Shown: piece by piece, positions 1 to 7,588 of the stretch
Layout: the number at the start of each line of letters is the position of its first letter
How positions within the stretch are numbered: the stretch's first letter is position 1
Origin: Rhizobium croatiense
GTDB lineage: Bacteria > Pseudomonadota > Alphaproteobacteria > Rhizobiales > Rhizobiaceae
Direction of reading: 5' to 3'
DNA length: 55,248 bases
Assembly: GCF_019793465.1 (NCBI RefSeq)
Contig: NZ_JAILYJ010000026.1
Coordinates: forward strand, 1 to 55,248
The notes under the pieces: model-generated
What the model was told of the DNA's origin: nothing
Databases searched by the model: none
What the model saw: the letters and a program-made list of their open reading frames with translations, nothing else
Translations under genes and position numbers: made by a program

Positions 1-394
1 ACTCGGTCCCTTGGTCGACACGGATCGTTTTCGGATAGCCGGCTTTTTGGCACACCCGTTCAAGGGTTTGCACAACGTCTTCGCCTCTATAGCTATGACG
101 TGGATCAAGCACCGGCACGTAGCGCGAAAAGGTGTCGACCACCGTCAGCACGCGCAGTTTCTTACCCGTTGCGAGTTGGTCGTGAACGAAGTCCATCGCC
201 CAGACGTCGTTGGGTCCGACGGCCATGTGCCGATCCTCGCGAAGCTGGGCTTTTACCCTCCGCTTCGGTGTCTTGTTCCGCAACTGTAGCCCCAAGTCCC
301 TGTAAATGCGGTAGGTTCGCTTGATGTTGGTGCCCCAACCCTCGCGTTCCAAAAGCACATGCACGCGACGATAGCCGTAGCGCACCCGCGTCTC
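1..394 (-). pseudogene. IS3-family transposase OrfB (integrase), partial
   Basis: Read on the minus strand this encodes the integrase core of an IS3-type OrfB: a VRYGYRRVHVLLEREGWG block, then NDVWAMDFVHDQL (first catalytic Asp), VVDTFSRY and IRVDQGTE (second Asp). The frame is open and runs off the left edge, so the catalytic Glu region is outside the window. Its upstream side is cut by an IS5-type element at 395. If that element is removed, bases just right of it appear to rejoin in frame (AEI + AETRVRY), which fits an insertion into an existing IS3 gene. The N-terminal half of OrfB and OrfA are not seen right of the insertion, so this is a remnant. Confidence 0.8.
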
Positions 395-1195
395 AGAGCC
401 CGATTCAAAAGTTCATTCGTATATCCGTTATCTTGCGATGCGCCTTGTGAGCATTCTGATTGAAGCGATTTGCGCCCATGCGGTTGCGCTTTCGATCGAT
501 TTCTCCCAATCCTTGGCGAGACGGCGGCAGCGTCCAAGCCAGGCGAAAGTTCTTTCCACCACCCATCTCTTGGGCAGGACGACGAAGCCCTTGGCGTGAT
601 CCGAACGCTTGACCATTTCGATCGTCCAGTCACCATGGCCGCACATTGCTCGCCTCAACTTGGCTCCGGCGTAGCCACCATCGGCGAAGATGTGGCGCAG
701 CCACGGAAAACGGCGGCGGATCGCCTTGAGGACATGGGGTGCGCCGTCGCTACGCTTTGGCTGTCGATAATCCCTGCCGTCGGTTGCGCCTCCCGTCCCT
801 CGATTTCCCGCGCCGCCATCACCAGAAGCTGGTTGATGCTCTGCCACAGTCCGATCGCGCGCCAAGCATAAAAATAACCGCGCACTGTCGAAACCGGCGG
901 AAAATCGCCCGGCAGCATGCGCCATTGGCAGCCGCTCGAGGCGATATAGAGGATCGCCTCCACGACCGAGCGCATATTCGTCGTCCGACGCCGCCCGCCA
1001 CGACGCGCTGGCGGGATCAGCGGTTTGATCAACGCCCATTCCAGGTCCTTCAAATCACTTGGAAAACGAAGCACGTCTCGGTTATGCTCACGGCGAGCGA
1101 TAGCAGTCCAGCTCATCGAAACCCCATTTGATTTAGCACCAATAGGGAATCACAACTGCCTGTTATCGCTCAACTTCTTTTAAATCGGGCTCTTA
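395..1195 (-). mobile_element. IS5-family (IS427-like) insertion sequence, defective
   Basis: The element is bounded by inverted repeats: agagcccgattcaaaag at 395-411 and its inverse, differing by one base, at 1177-1193. It carries one broken transposase on the minus strand. At about 800 bp it is slightly shorter than usual for this group, consistent with the internal deletion described for the transposase. No clear target duplication is visible. The right end may extend one or two bases past 1193. Confidence 0.8.
428..1116 (-). pseudogene. IS5-family transposase with internal deletion and frameshift
   Basis: The N-terminal part (from 1116) has the DUF4096-like start (LRFPSDLKDLEWALIKPLIP, SSGCQWRMLPGDFPP) and reaches the catalytic GIIDSQSV. 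The next visible family block, DGAPHVLKAIRRRFPWLRH, is in another frame, followed by FADGGYAG and RRWVVERTFAWLGRCRRL. The roughly 40-45 residues that normally join DSQSV to DGAPHVLK (with GxKxxGRKRHxLxDT) are missing, so one deletion of about 130 bp removed them and shifted the frame. The protein cannot be an active DDE transposase. The element must have moved in before the deletion, or by help in trans. Confidence 0.85.
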
Positions 1196-1393
1196 GGCAA
1201 TTTCGGCGGAGGGCGGATTATCAAATATACCGGGCATTACCACTTGGTGTATTCTGCGTGCTTCGCGGTTATACTAGCCATATTTGTTGTATCAATACTT
1301 ATGCCATCGGATACGACCGAGTCTAATACCGGAGAAAAGATCGCTTAACCGCCCGAATCATTTCAAAAATATTACAGATAGTGGAGGAAGCCC

Positions 1394-3010
1394 GTGGGCT
1401 TACGTGTAATCGCGTGTTCTGCTCCCCAGTTTTCTCACGGCGAGGCGGGCGAAATGGCATTATCAAGCGCCGATCCGGCAAGCCTCTACAATGCCTGCAG
1501 ATATGCTGCGTCACTGGCATCCAAGGCGGAAGGTGCATGGGGCGAAAGCAATTGGCGCGGCACCAGGAGTGACAGGCGACAATCAACGCTTCTGCTATCT
1601 GACATGGACGATGTGCAGCGAAGGCTAACGCCGCTATTAGTCCGGGTCCGGCCCAATTTAGTTCTCATAGGAGCGATGTCGATATGCTTCCGCGGTGCGA
1701 TTGAGACAGCGAAATACATCAGAGAGTTTCTAGGCGATGACGTTTGTATCGTTCTTGGCGGTCGCCACGCCACCGAAACAATATATCGGGATGACGAAAA
1801 TCGTGTAAGACATCATCTAGCGTCCCCTCTGCGGCTAATTGCTGACGGAAAAGTTTCCAGCTGTTTCGACATCGTGCTCTCCGGAGATGGTGAACACTTT
1901 ATCGCGGAAATTGGGTGCGTCGTAGCTTCCTTGGAAGCAAGAGGTTTTTCGCCAAGGCAGGCGAAATTCTCATTGGGCCACCTGACGACCACCCCGGGGC
2001 ACTGGATCGCCGGCACAATCATGGACGATCAGGTCCACACTGTGTGCTCTTCGGGCATGCCGCTCGATTATAATGGGATGCCATCCCCAGCCGAAATGTT
2101 CGGAATTACAACGAGCTTTGACGTGTTTGGTGGCGCGCCTACCGCGCACGTCTTCAGCGACATCGGGCGTGGCTGTATCTATGATTGTATCTTCTGCAGT
2201 GAGAGGATCAGCGTTGTCGGGCCTCCTCGACAGTTCAAGATAAGCCCCCACCGGTTATGCGGCCAACTCGCAGCAGCCCGCCGCGTAGTCAAGGCAGATT
2301 ACGGCGAAAACTTTCCTGTCTCGGCGTTCATTGAAGACTCAACTCTTCTTGGATGGAATTCGGCCCTCGTAGCCCAGTTTGAAAAGGTATTCGACCCACT
2401 CGAAAATCCTGTGCGGCTTGGCGGACAAGCGACCATTGACCAAATTGTCAATAACCCAGCCCTTGCACGAAGACTAGGCCGCATGGGCCTGGAATATCTT
2501 TTCATCGGGGTCGAGACACCGCGCCCAGAACTTGTTGGAGGTCTTCACAAGAACATCGCCACCAAGAAGGGTTCGTGGATGGAACGCGGGGACAAAGCAG
2601 TTGAGATCTTGTCCGAAGCCGGAATCAAGGTTGGGGTATCCCTCCTATTTGGCATGGGCGAGGGAGCTGCTGAAAGGCAGCAATTGTTTTCGGCCTTAGA
2701 AAGCTGGCGGAAAACGGGCTCTCTGATCACAATCAGCATGAACTGGGCCGTCCAACACCCTTTGAGAAACACGGTTCAGGGGAATGAATATACCTATTTG
2801 GATTGGGCGGTGTCGCCCGGTCCCATGCTGTCGTTGTTAAGGAATTTTGGCGAGTCCTCTGAGATCTATCCAATTGCCGGCGGTACAAGCCCAGACGAAG
2901 CCTCCGTAAAGGATATTCTCCAAGCCACCACGGAGATCATGGCTATGCCGCCTGCACACCCAATGCAAAAGCAAGAAGCGGATCATGTCCCAGGACGTGG
3001 TGTAGCTTAG
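1394..3010 (+). CDS. B12-binding-domain radical SAM protein (3' end rewritten by IS256)
   Basis: The protein has 538 residues and starts at GTG, with ggagga six bases upstream. The N-terminal third is a cobalamin-binding-type Rossmann fold (VLIGAMSICFRGAIETAKYI ... VLGGRHATE) without the His of the classic DxHxxG motif. The radical SAM core follows with the 4Fe-4S motif GCIYDCIFC near residues 259-266 and later LEYLFIGVET and GIKVGVSLLFGMGE. The substrate is unknown. The last residues (after QKQEA) are encoded by the end of an IS256-type element. In the uninterrupted sequence the frame would continue as EHIYAERSA and stop at 4354, overlapping the next gene by 20 bases. Only the tail is altered, so activity may persist. 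Neighbours are an AdoMetDC-like gene and a truncated AlaDH-like gene. Confidence 0.85.
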   Translation: MGLRVIACSAPQFSHGEAGEMALSSADPASLYNACRYAASLASKAEGAWGESNWRGTRSDRRQSTLLLSDMDDVQRRLTPLLVRVRPNLVLIGAMSICFRGAIETAKYIREFLGDDVCIVLGGRHATETIYRDDENRVRHHLASPLRLIADGKVSSCFDIVLSGDGEHFIAEIGCVVASLEARGFSPRQAKFSLGHLTTTPGHWIAGTIMDDQVHTVCSSGMPLDYNGMPSPAEMFGITTSFDVFGGAPTAHVFSDIGRGCIYDCIFCSERISVVGPPRQFKISPHRLCGQLAAARRVVKADYGENFPVSAFIEDSTLLGWNSALVAQFEKVFDPLENPVRLGGQATIDQIVNNPALARRLGRMGLEYLFIGVETPRPELVGGLHKNIATKKGSWMERGDKAVEILSEAGIKVGVSLLFGMGEGAAERQQLFSALESWRKTGSLITISMNWAVQHPLRNTVQGNEYTYLDWAVSPGPMLSLLRNFGESSEIYPIAGGTSPDEASVKDILQATTEIMAMPPAHPMQKQEADHVPGRGVA

Positions 3011-4315
3011 ACGACCACGGCTCATCCCAGCCGGATGAGTGTCAGCTTGCTGCTGGCAGGCTGATGAGGGGATCATCGCTCATTGTGGCGATTGTCTCAA
3101 GTGTCATGTAGCGGGATCGCTGGACGGCCCATTCATCGTTCTGTTCGAGCAGCAGCGCACCGACCAGGCGCACGATGGCGTCGTCGTTGGGGAAGATGCC
3201 GACGACCTCTGTCCGCCGCTTGATCTCGCCGTTCAATCGCTCAATCGGGTTGGTCGAGTGAAGTTTGGCCCAATGCTGCTTGGGACATGTAGGCGAGCAC
3301 GTCTTGCTCGGCGCTGTCCATAAGACTGGCGAGCTTCGGTACCTTTGGCCTGATCTGGTCGGCGACGTTGCGCCACTGAGTGCTTGCCGCCTCCGGCGTG
3401 TCCTGAGCGAAGGCCGTGGCAATGAAGGCGGAGAAAACTCGGCGTCCGCTCTTTCCAGCATGGGCCAAGGTATTGCGCATGAAGTGGACCCTGCAGCGCT
3501 GCCAGGTGGCGGAGAGCACCTTCGATACTGCGGCCTTGATGCCCTCATGCGCATCGGAGACAACGAGCTTCACGCCACGCAGACCCCGCCTGGTCAGCTT
3601 TCGAAGAAACTCCGTCCAGGTCGCCTCGGCCTCGGACGTGCCGAGCACCTCGCGTCGACCGTCGGTGTTGACGCCGACGGCGATGATTACGGCGACGGAG
3701 ACAATACGACCACCGCGCCGAACCTTGAGGGAGGTCGCATCGATCCACAGGTAGGGCCATTCTCCTTCGATGGGCCTGTCGAGGAAGACCTTCACCTTCT
3801 CATCGATTTCTTCGCACAGCCGGGATACCTGGCTTTTGGAGATGCCGCTCATGCCCATGGCCTTGACGAGGTCATCGACGGATCGGGTCGAAACGCCTTG
3901 GATATAGGCTTCTTCGATGACCGCAGTCAGGGCCTTCTCGGCCATCCGGCGTGGTTCGAGAAAGCTCGGGAAATAGCTGCCTGTGCGAAGCTTGGGAATG
4001 CGCAGCTCGACGGTGCCCGCCCGTGTCTCCCAATCCCGGTCGCGATAGCCGTTACGCTGGGCCAGTCGGAAGCCATTCTTCTCGCCATAGCCCGCGCCGG
4101 TCTTCGTGCCGACCTCCAGCGCCATCAGCTTCTCGGCAGTAAAGCCGATCATCTCGCGCAGCAAATCGGCATCGGCGCTCTTCTCAACGAGTGAGCGCAG
4201 GTTCATCATGTCGTCGGTCATCGGTGGTGTCCCTCAGGTTGGCTCAAGCAACCCGACCCTACCGGAAATCACCGATGGCTATGAAATCCAGTTACACCAC
4301 TCCATTGGACACGAT
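2982..4315 (-). mobile_element. IS256-family insertion sequence (1334 bp) with exact target duplication
   Basis: Imperfect terminal repeats start atcatgtcccaggacgtggt on the left and atcgtgtccaatggagtggt when the right end is read inward. The ten bases caagaagcgg occur directly outside both ends (2972-2981 and 4316-4325); IS256 elements usually duplicate 8-9 bp, so one or two bases may match by chance. Removing the element plus one copy restores a continuous radical SAM reading frame that overlaps the AdoMetDC-like start. The insertion therefore separates two formerly coupled genes. Confidence 0.92.
3042..4221 (-). pseudogene. IS256-family (Mutator-type) transposase, frameshifted
   Basis: From 4221 the frame reads a typical IS256 transposase (LREMIGFTAEKLMALEVG, GTVELRIPKLRTGSYFPSFL, YLWIDATSLKVRRGG, VVSDAHEGIKAAVSKVL, QRCRVHFMRN). 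It goes out of frame near 3280-3285 after VLAYMS. The C-terminal part continues in another frame (KQHWAKLHSTNPIERLNGEIKRRTEVVGIFPND). A 1-2 base indel is the simplest cause. This family is not known to use programmed frameshifting, so the element is probably inactive. Confidence 0.88.
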
Positions 4316-4334
4316 CAAGAAGCGGAGCATATAT

Positions 4335-4760
4335 ATGCTGAACGGAGCGCCTAAAGGCGGAATAAATTACCCTAGCTCAGACCGAGTATGCGCCGGAACC
4401 CATCTCTTTATCGATATGTGGGATGCAGAAAATACGGGAAATGCTGAAGCGATTGAGGCGGCGGTAGCGCAAGCCGTTCATGACTGCCGCGCAACGATGT
4501 TGGAATCGAGTTATAGAAAATATAGCGAAGATGGGGGCGTCACGGGCTTCGCAATTCTCGCTGAATCGCACATTTGCGTAAATACCTGGCACGAAGAACG
4601 CATGGTCGCGATAGACGTATTTTTTTGTGGTTCGCTAGACCCGTACGCGAGTATCACCGCGTTGCGCGACGTATTTCGTCCATCCCGGATCGATATTAGC
4701 GAGCACAAGCGTCTTCTTGGAACAAGAATAACGCATCCAAATATTGTGGAAGCGCTTTAG
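4335..4760 (+). CDS. S-adenosylmethionine decarboxylase-like proenzyme (pyruvoyl type)
   Basis: This 142-residue protein resembles the short bacterial/archaeal AdoMet decarboxylases. These self-cleave at a Glu-Ser bond to form a pyruvoyl cofactor and make decarboxylated AdoMet, the aminopropyl donor. LAESHICVNTW (cleavage expected between E77 and S78, followed by H79) and DVFFCG (the conserved Cys, about residue 98) are all present, so catalysis looks possible. The ATG at 4335 lies inside the original 3' end of the radical SAM gene (stop at 4354), a 20-base overlap typical of translational coupling. The IS256 element now splits that pair, so present expression may depend on chance promoters. 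The role could be aminopropyl donation in a specialised pathway, not bulk spermidine synthesis; that is inference. Confidence 0.82.
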   Translation: MLNGAPKGGINYPSSDRVCAGTHLFIDMWDAENTGNAEAIEAAVAQAVHDCRATMLESSYRKYSEDGGVTGFAILAESHICVNTWHEERMVAIDVFFCGSLDPYASITALRDVFRPSRIDISEHKRLLGTRITHPNIVEAL

Positions 4761-4791
4761 CCGAAAGTATTCTCCGAAATCGAGGCGGAAC

Positions 4792-4931
4792 ATGTCTAGA
4801 CAAATCGTTTTCGTGCGCGAAAAATACCCTTCTGAATTCCGCACTATGATCGTGCCGAATGAAGTGCCGTACTACACAGAAAAGGGCTTTGAGGTATTCG
4901 TCGAGCTTGGTATCGGCGAAAAAATTGGCTT
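4792..4931 (+). pseudogene. alanine dehydrogenase / PNT-type dehydrogenase, N-terminal fragment
   Basis: The gene starts 31 bases after the AdoMetDC-like gene. Its first 47 residues (MSRQIVFVREKYPSEF ... VPYYTEKGFEVFVELGIGEKIGFA) fit the N-terminal domain shared by alanine dehydrogenase, transhydrogenase alpha, N5-(carboxyethyl)ornithine synthase and NAD saccharopine dehydrogenase. The characteristic pattern is RExxPxExR...VP..V......GxEVxVExGxGxxxGF. The frame then passes into a piece of an IS630 transposase, so the NAD domain is lost. It was probably the third gene of the radical SAM operon. Its exact subfamily cannot be decided from 47 residues. Confidence 0.6.
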
Positions 4932-5058
4932 TGCGGAACCAGCCGGATGTCCTAAAGCGCCGGCGTGTCTGGTTCGACGGCCAACTGAATCTCGATCCAG
5001 AACAGCTGATCTTCATCGACGAAAGTGTGCTGCAGAGGCACGGAAGGAGTTCAGTATG
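4932..5058 (+). pseudogene. IS630-family transposase fragment
   Basis: The short frame PDVLKRRRVWFDGQLNLDPEQLIFIDES matches the IS630/Tc1-type block just before and including the first catalytic Asp (IFIDE). Nothing of the rest of the transposase follows, only a few unrelated codons to a stop at 5057-5059. This fragment truncates the dehydrogenase-like gene. Confidence 0.7.
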
Positions 5059-5165
5059 AGCTAACCCCGTAACGTGAAGCTGCGTGAATGATGGAGGATG
5101 GCCCTCCGGGATCGGCTTTCAGGAGCGGGTCTCAAACCAGTCCGAGCTGCTGCGGTAAAGAGCCG

Positions 5166-5458
5166 TGGTGGCTGGGGCTTACTTTCCGCCGCCGGTGCGC
5201 GTCGTCTCCATTCCAAAGAAGACCGGAGGCGAAAGGGTTTTGGGTGTGCCGACGGTCAGTGATCGGATCGCTCAGATGGTGGTCAAGCAGATGATTGAGC
5301 CGGATTTAGAGCCGCTCTTCTTGCCAGACTCCTATGGCTACAGGCCGATGAAGTCGGCTTTGGATGCCGTTGGGGTAACGCGTCAGCGGTGCTGGAAGTA
5401 CGATTGGGTTCTGGAATTCGACATCAAAGGGCTGTTCGACAATCTTCCGCATGATCTC
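5166..5458 (+). pseudogene. group II intron reverse transcriptase/maturase, N-terminal fragment
   Basis: GAYFPPPVRVVSIPKKTGG, RVLGVPTVSDRIAQMVVKQMI, PLFLPDSYGYRPMKSALDAV and WVLEFDIKGLFDNLPHDL are reverse transcriptase blocks RT1-RT3 of bacterial group II intron proteins. The YxDD active-site block, maturase and endonuclease parts are absent. The similarity stops at about 5458, where unrelated sequence begins. The fragment is inert debris and no catalytic intron RNA core was recognised. Confidence 0.8.
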
Positions 5459-5598
5459 TTTAATCGAAACCCCATTTTGTCGTCGAACGCTCGTTGCGTG
5501 ATCGCCCTTGATGAGAAACCCTTTTAGCCAGTTCCAACGCCGCGGCCGGACATGGGGCAACCATTGCCCGATTGACCCCAGTCTCCAACTTAAGTGGC

Positions 5599-5994
5599 TC
5601 AGCTCTCTTCAATGAGGCCACAGCTAGCAAGGGCAGAGACGAAATCGTGAACGTCGCATTTGGTGACGTCATACCGTTCTGATTTAAGCTCGCTCAGTAT
5701 CCTTGGTAGTGTATGCTCGCCGTCCAGTTTCGAAACCAAACCGGCGACCCAAGGCGGAGGAGATTGGATGATCTTTCTTGATTTCTGGGATTCCTTCCAA
5801 TTCGAGCCTTTCATTTGGCCCAACCCATCGCTGGCGATTTTCCAGCTTGTCAAGAAGTATAAGGCGGCTTCGGGAGGCCCATACGGTCGTATGAAGCCCC
5901 ACTTCACCATTACGGTCGACTCGGCGCCCATTGCTGATAAACAAAACTCCAATCTCTCGGCATGTGGTAGATCCAAAAATCGTGCCAGCTGCAA
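5599..5994 (-). pseudogene. fragment with PqqD/RRE-like C-terminal domain
   Basis: The last 55 or so residues (PPPWVAGLVSKLDGEHT, LPRILSELKSERYDV, CDVHDFVSALASCGLIEES) have the shape of a PqqD-like winged-helix domain. Such domains occur as RiPP recognition elements and in SagB/SagC-type peptide-maturation proteins. Upstream of this the frame looks less protein-like, and open stretches in the other two minus-strand frames suggest frameshifts. Alternative: an unrelated hypothetical protein. No precursor peptide or partner enzyme was seen nearby. Confidence 0.35.
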
Positions 5995-6299
5995 AAAGAG
6001 CCTAGGAAAAGTTTTCCTATTTGCTCGGAGCCTAAATGCAACTGCATCAACAGCGCCCGAACAATATCGCGTCGCGTTTCAACAAATCGGCAGCGCCGCA
6101 TGCGCGCCAATCAACCGCAGACGAGGGAGAAAACTCCGAGCAGCTCCGGCAGTGTTCTGGTAAGCGCGTCGCCGTGTTCCGCAAAGCGGCGCACAACGGC
6201 AGCGCCTATGCAGTCCGCCCCGCCATGACAAGCGCAATGCGCGCAGTGGAGTGCTCGGCAGGAGGGAAGAGTTCGGCTCGTGGCGTCCCGGGCATGGCG
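5995..6299. other. no gene recognised
   Basis: Short open frames exist on both strands, but none has a recognisable domain or a convincing ribosome binding site. The stretch lies between two gene remnants and may be decayed coding sequence. Confidence 0.4.
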
Positions 6300-6545
6300 G
6301 GTGCGCCTACCCCGGTTACTAAACGATCTCCAGCCACCGTCGACGGTCACCACAGACCCGGTGACGCTTGCGCGCTGGCGAGAAAGCGCACCGCTCGGGC
6401 AATTTTGTCTGGACGCGCCACGCGACCCATTGGCACCCGGCTGCGCACCGCGGTGAGGTCTATCTTGCCCGCGCGTTCAAGTTCCGAAACCATCGGCATG
6501 CGCACGTAAAAGTTCCCTGACCAACGTTGACGATCTCGAGGCTGA
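6300..6545 (-). pseudogene. short-chain dehydrogenase C-terminal remnant
   Basis: Minus-strand pieces read EIVNVGQG, then VRMPMVSELERAGKIDLTAV with VPMGRVARPDKIARAVRFLASAQAS, then VTGSVVTVDGGWRSFS. Together these are the normal C-terminal third of a classical SDR (GR...P.EIA..V.FL.S..AS.VTG....VDGG), but the three pieces lie in different frames. The Rossmann N-terminus and the YxxxK active site are missing. It directly follows the SnoaL-like gene, so it was probably the last gene of the CYP127 cluster. Confidence 0.7.
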
Positions 6546-6556
6546 ATCCTGATCGA

Positions 6557-7084
6557 TCAAGTCTCACTTTCACCCTCTTGAAGGAATGCAGTCTTCCTAA
6601 ATGCGTAGACGGGGTCATCGGGACATGATGCTCCGATCGGCTGCCGGTGGCCGAACTGCTCAGTCTCGGATGCCGCGGCCAAGATCTGCTCCTCGACTAG
6701 ATCATAGACCACCGTCCGTTCGGCAATTCTCCAATCCCCTCCCTTTTTCAGGAACAGATCGCAATAGCGGCCGCAGATCAGGGCCTGACTTAGCGTTCCG
6801 GCCTTGTTCGGTGCGCGTTGCAGTGCGGCGAAGTAACTTTCGACGGCGGCTTTTTCCGGGCTGCTGAACTCAATCAGAATGTTCGTGATTTGATGGATGT
6901 TGCGCGGTCCCGTCTTGAAGACACCAAGGGCGAACTCGATGAAGCCCTCGGCCGAACCGGAATAGGTCCCGTGATTGTCACGTGCATCGGGCCAGTAGGA
7001 ACTGCGCAGCGCCCTTTCATCGGCGCGGTCTATCCCGCGGCAATACCGATAGAGGCAGTCGCGGAGCGCCTCGCGGTCGAGCAA
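6557..7084 (-). CDS. SnoaL-like / NTF2-fold protein
   Basis: This 175-residue protein has the SnoaL_4 pattern: an N-terminal helix REALRDCLYRYCRGIDRADE, then YWPDARDNHGTYSGSAEGF, IHQITNILIEF, and a sheet ending in GGDWRIAERTVVYD. The family includes ring-hydroxylating dioxygenase small subunits, dehydratases and cyclases acting on polyketide or terpenoid-like substrates. It lies downstream of ferredoxin and CYP127 on the same strand, so it may act on the P450 product. The substrate is unknown. Confidence 0.75.
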   Translation of the reverse strand: MLDREALRDCLYRYCRGIDRADERALRSSYWPDARDNHGTYSGSAEGFIEFALGVFKTGPRNIHQITNILIEFSSPEKAAVESYFAALQRAPNKAGTLSQALICGRYCDLFLKKGGDWRIAERTVVYDLVEEQILAAASETEQFGHRQPIGASCPDDPVYAFRKTAFLQEGESET

Positions 7085-7313
7085 TTCGGTAATTTTTTTT
7101 GTGTTTCATCGCTTGTCGCACATCTGATATTGGGGCGCTTACCCATCCAGTGACGCAGCCAGCTTTCAACTGCTCGGCTGACGTAAGGAAAAACCCTCCC
7201 TCTGCTTAGGCATGCATGTAAACAACTGCCCTTAGAAGTAGACATCAATGGGAGAGCTGCGGGTAAGGTGTTTGGACAGCGACGGCGCCGTCATGCACCA
7301 GTTGCGTTGCGTT

Positions 7314-7568
7314 TCAACCCCCACAATGTTGGTTGAACAAAAGGCGATCGAGCAACGCATCCGAAACGCAATCTATCTCCAGCGCACGTTCAGGGCAGGA
7401 TCGAGCGCCTCGCGACGCGAACAGTTCGTCCCTCTCCTCGACATCGATTGCACCGGGCAGTATGTATCCCTCGTCGTCAAGATTGAATATTTCGGGCGCT
7501 TGGGCCCAGCATCTTGCATGACCTTGGCATTTGGAAGTGTGCACTATGACGCGCATACGGTACTCCAT
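7314..7568 (-). CDS. ferredoxin, single 3Fe-4S/4Fe-4S type, P450 partner
   Basis: The 84-residue small ferredoxin has MRVIVHTSKCQGHARCW near its start and RSCPERALEI later, i.e. the C-x5-C ... C-P ligand pattern of bacterial P450-associated ferredoxins. AGGAGG six bases before the ATG at 7568 supports that start; translation from the Met four codons later would give the more usual N-terminus. It begins 20 bases after the CYP127 stop and almost certainly passes electrons to that P450. Confidence 0.85.
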   Translation of the reverse strand: MEYRMRVIVHTSKCQGHARCWAQAPEIFNLDDEGYILPGAIDVEERDELFASRGARSCPERALEIDCVSDALLDRLLFNQHCGG

Positions 7569-7588
7569 GTCTTTCCTCCTCTCAATTA

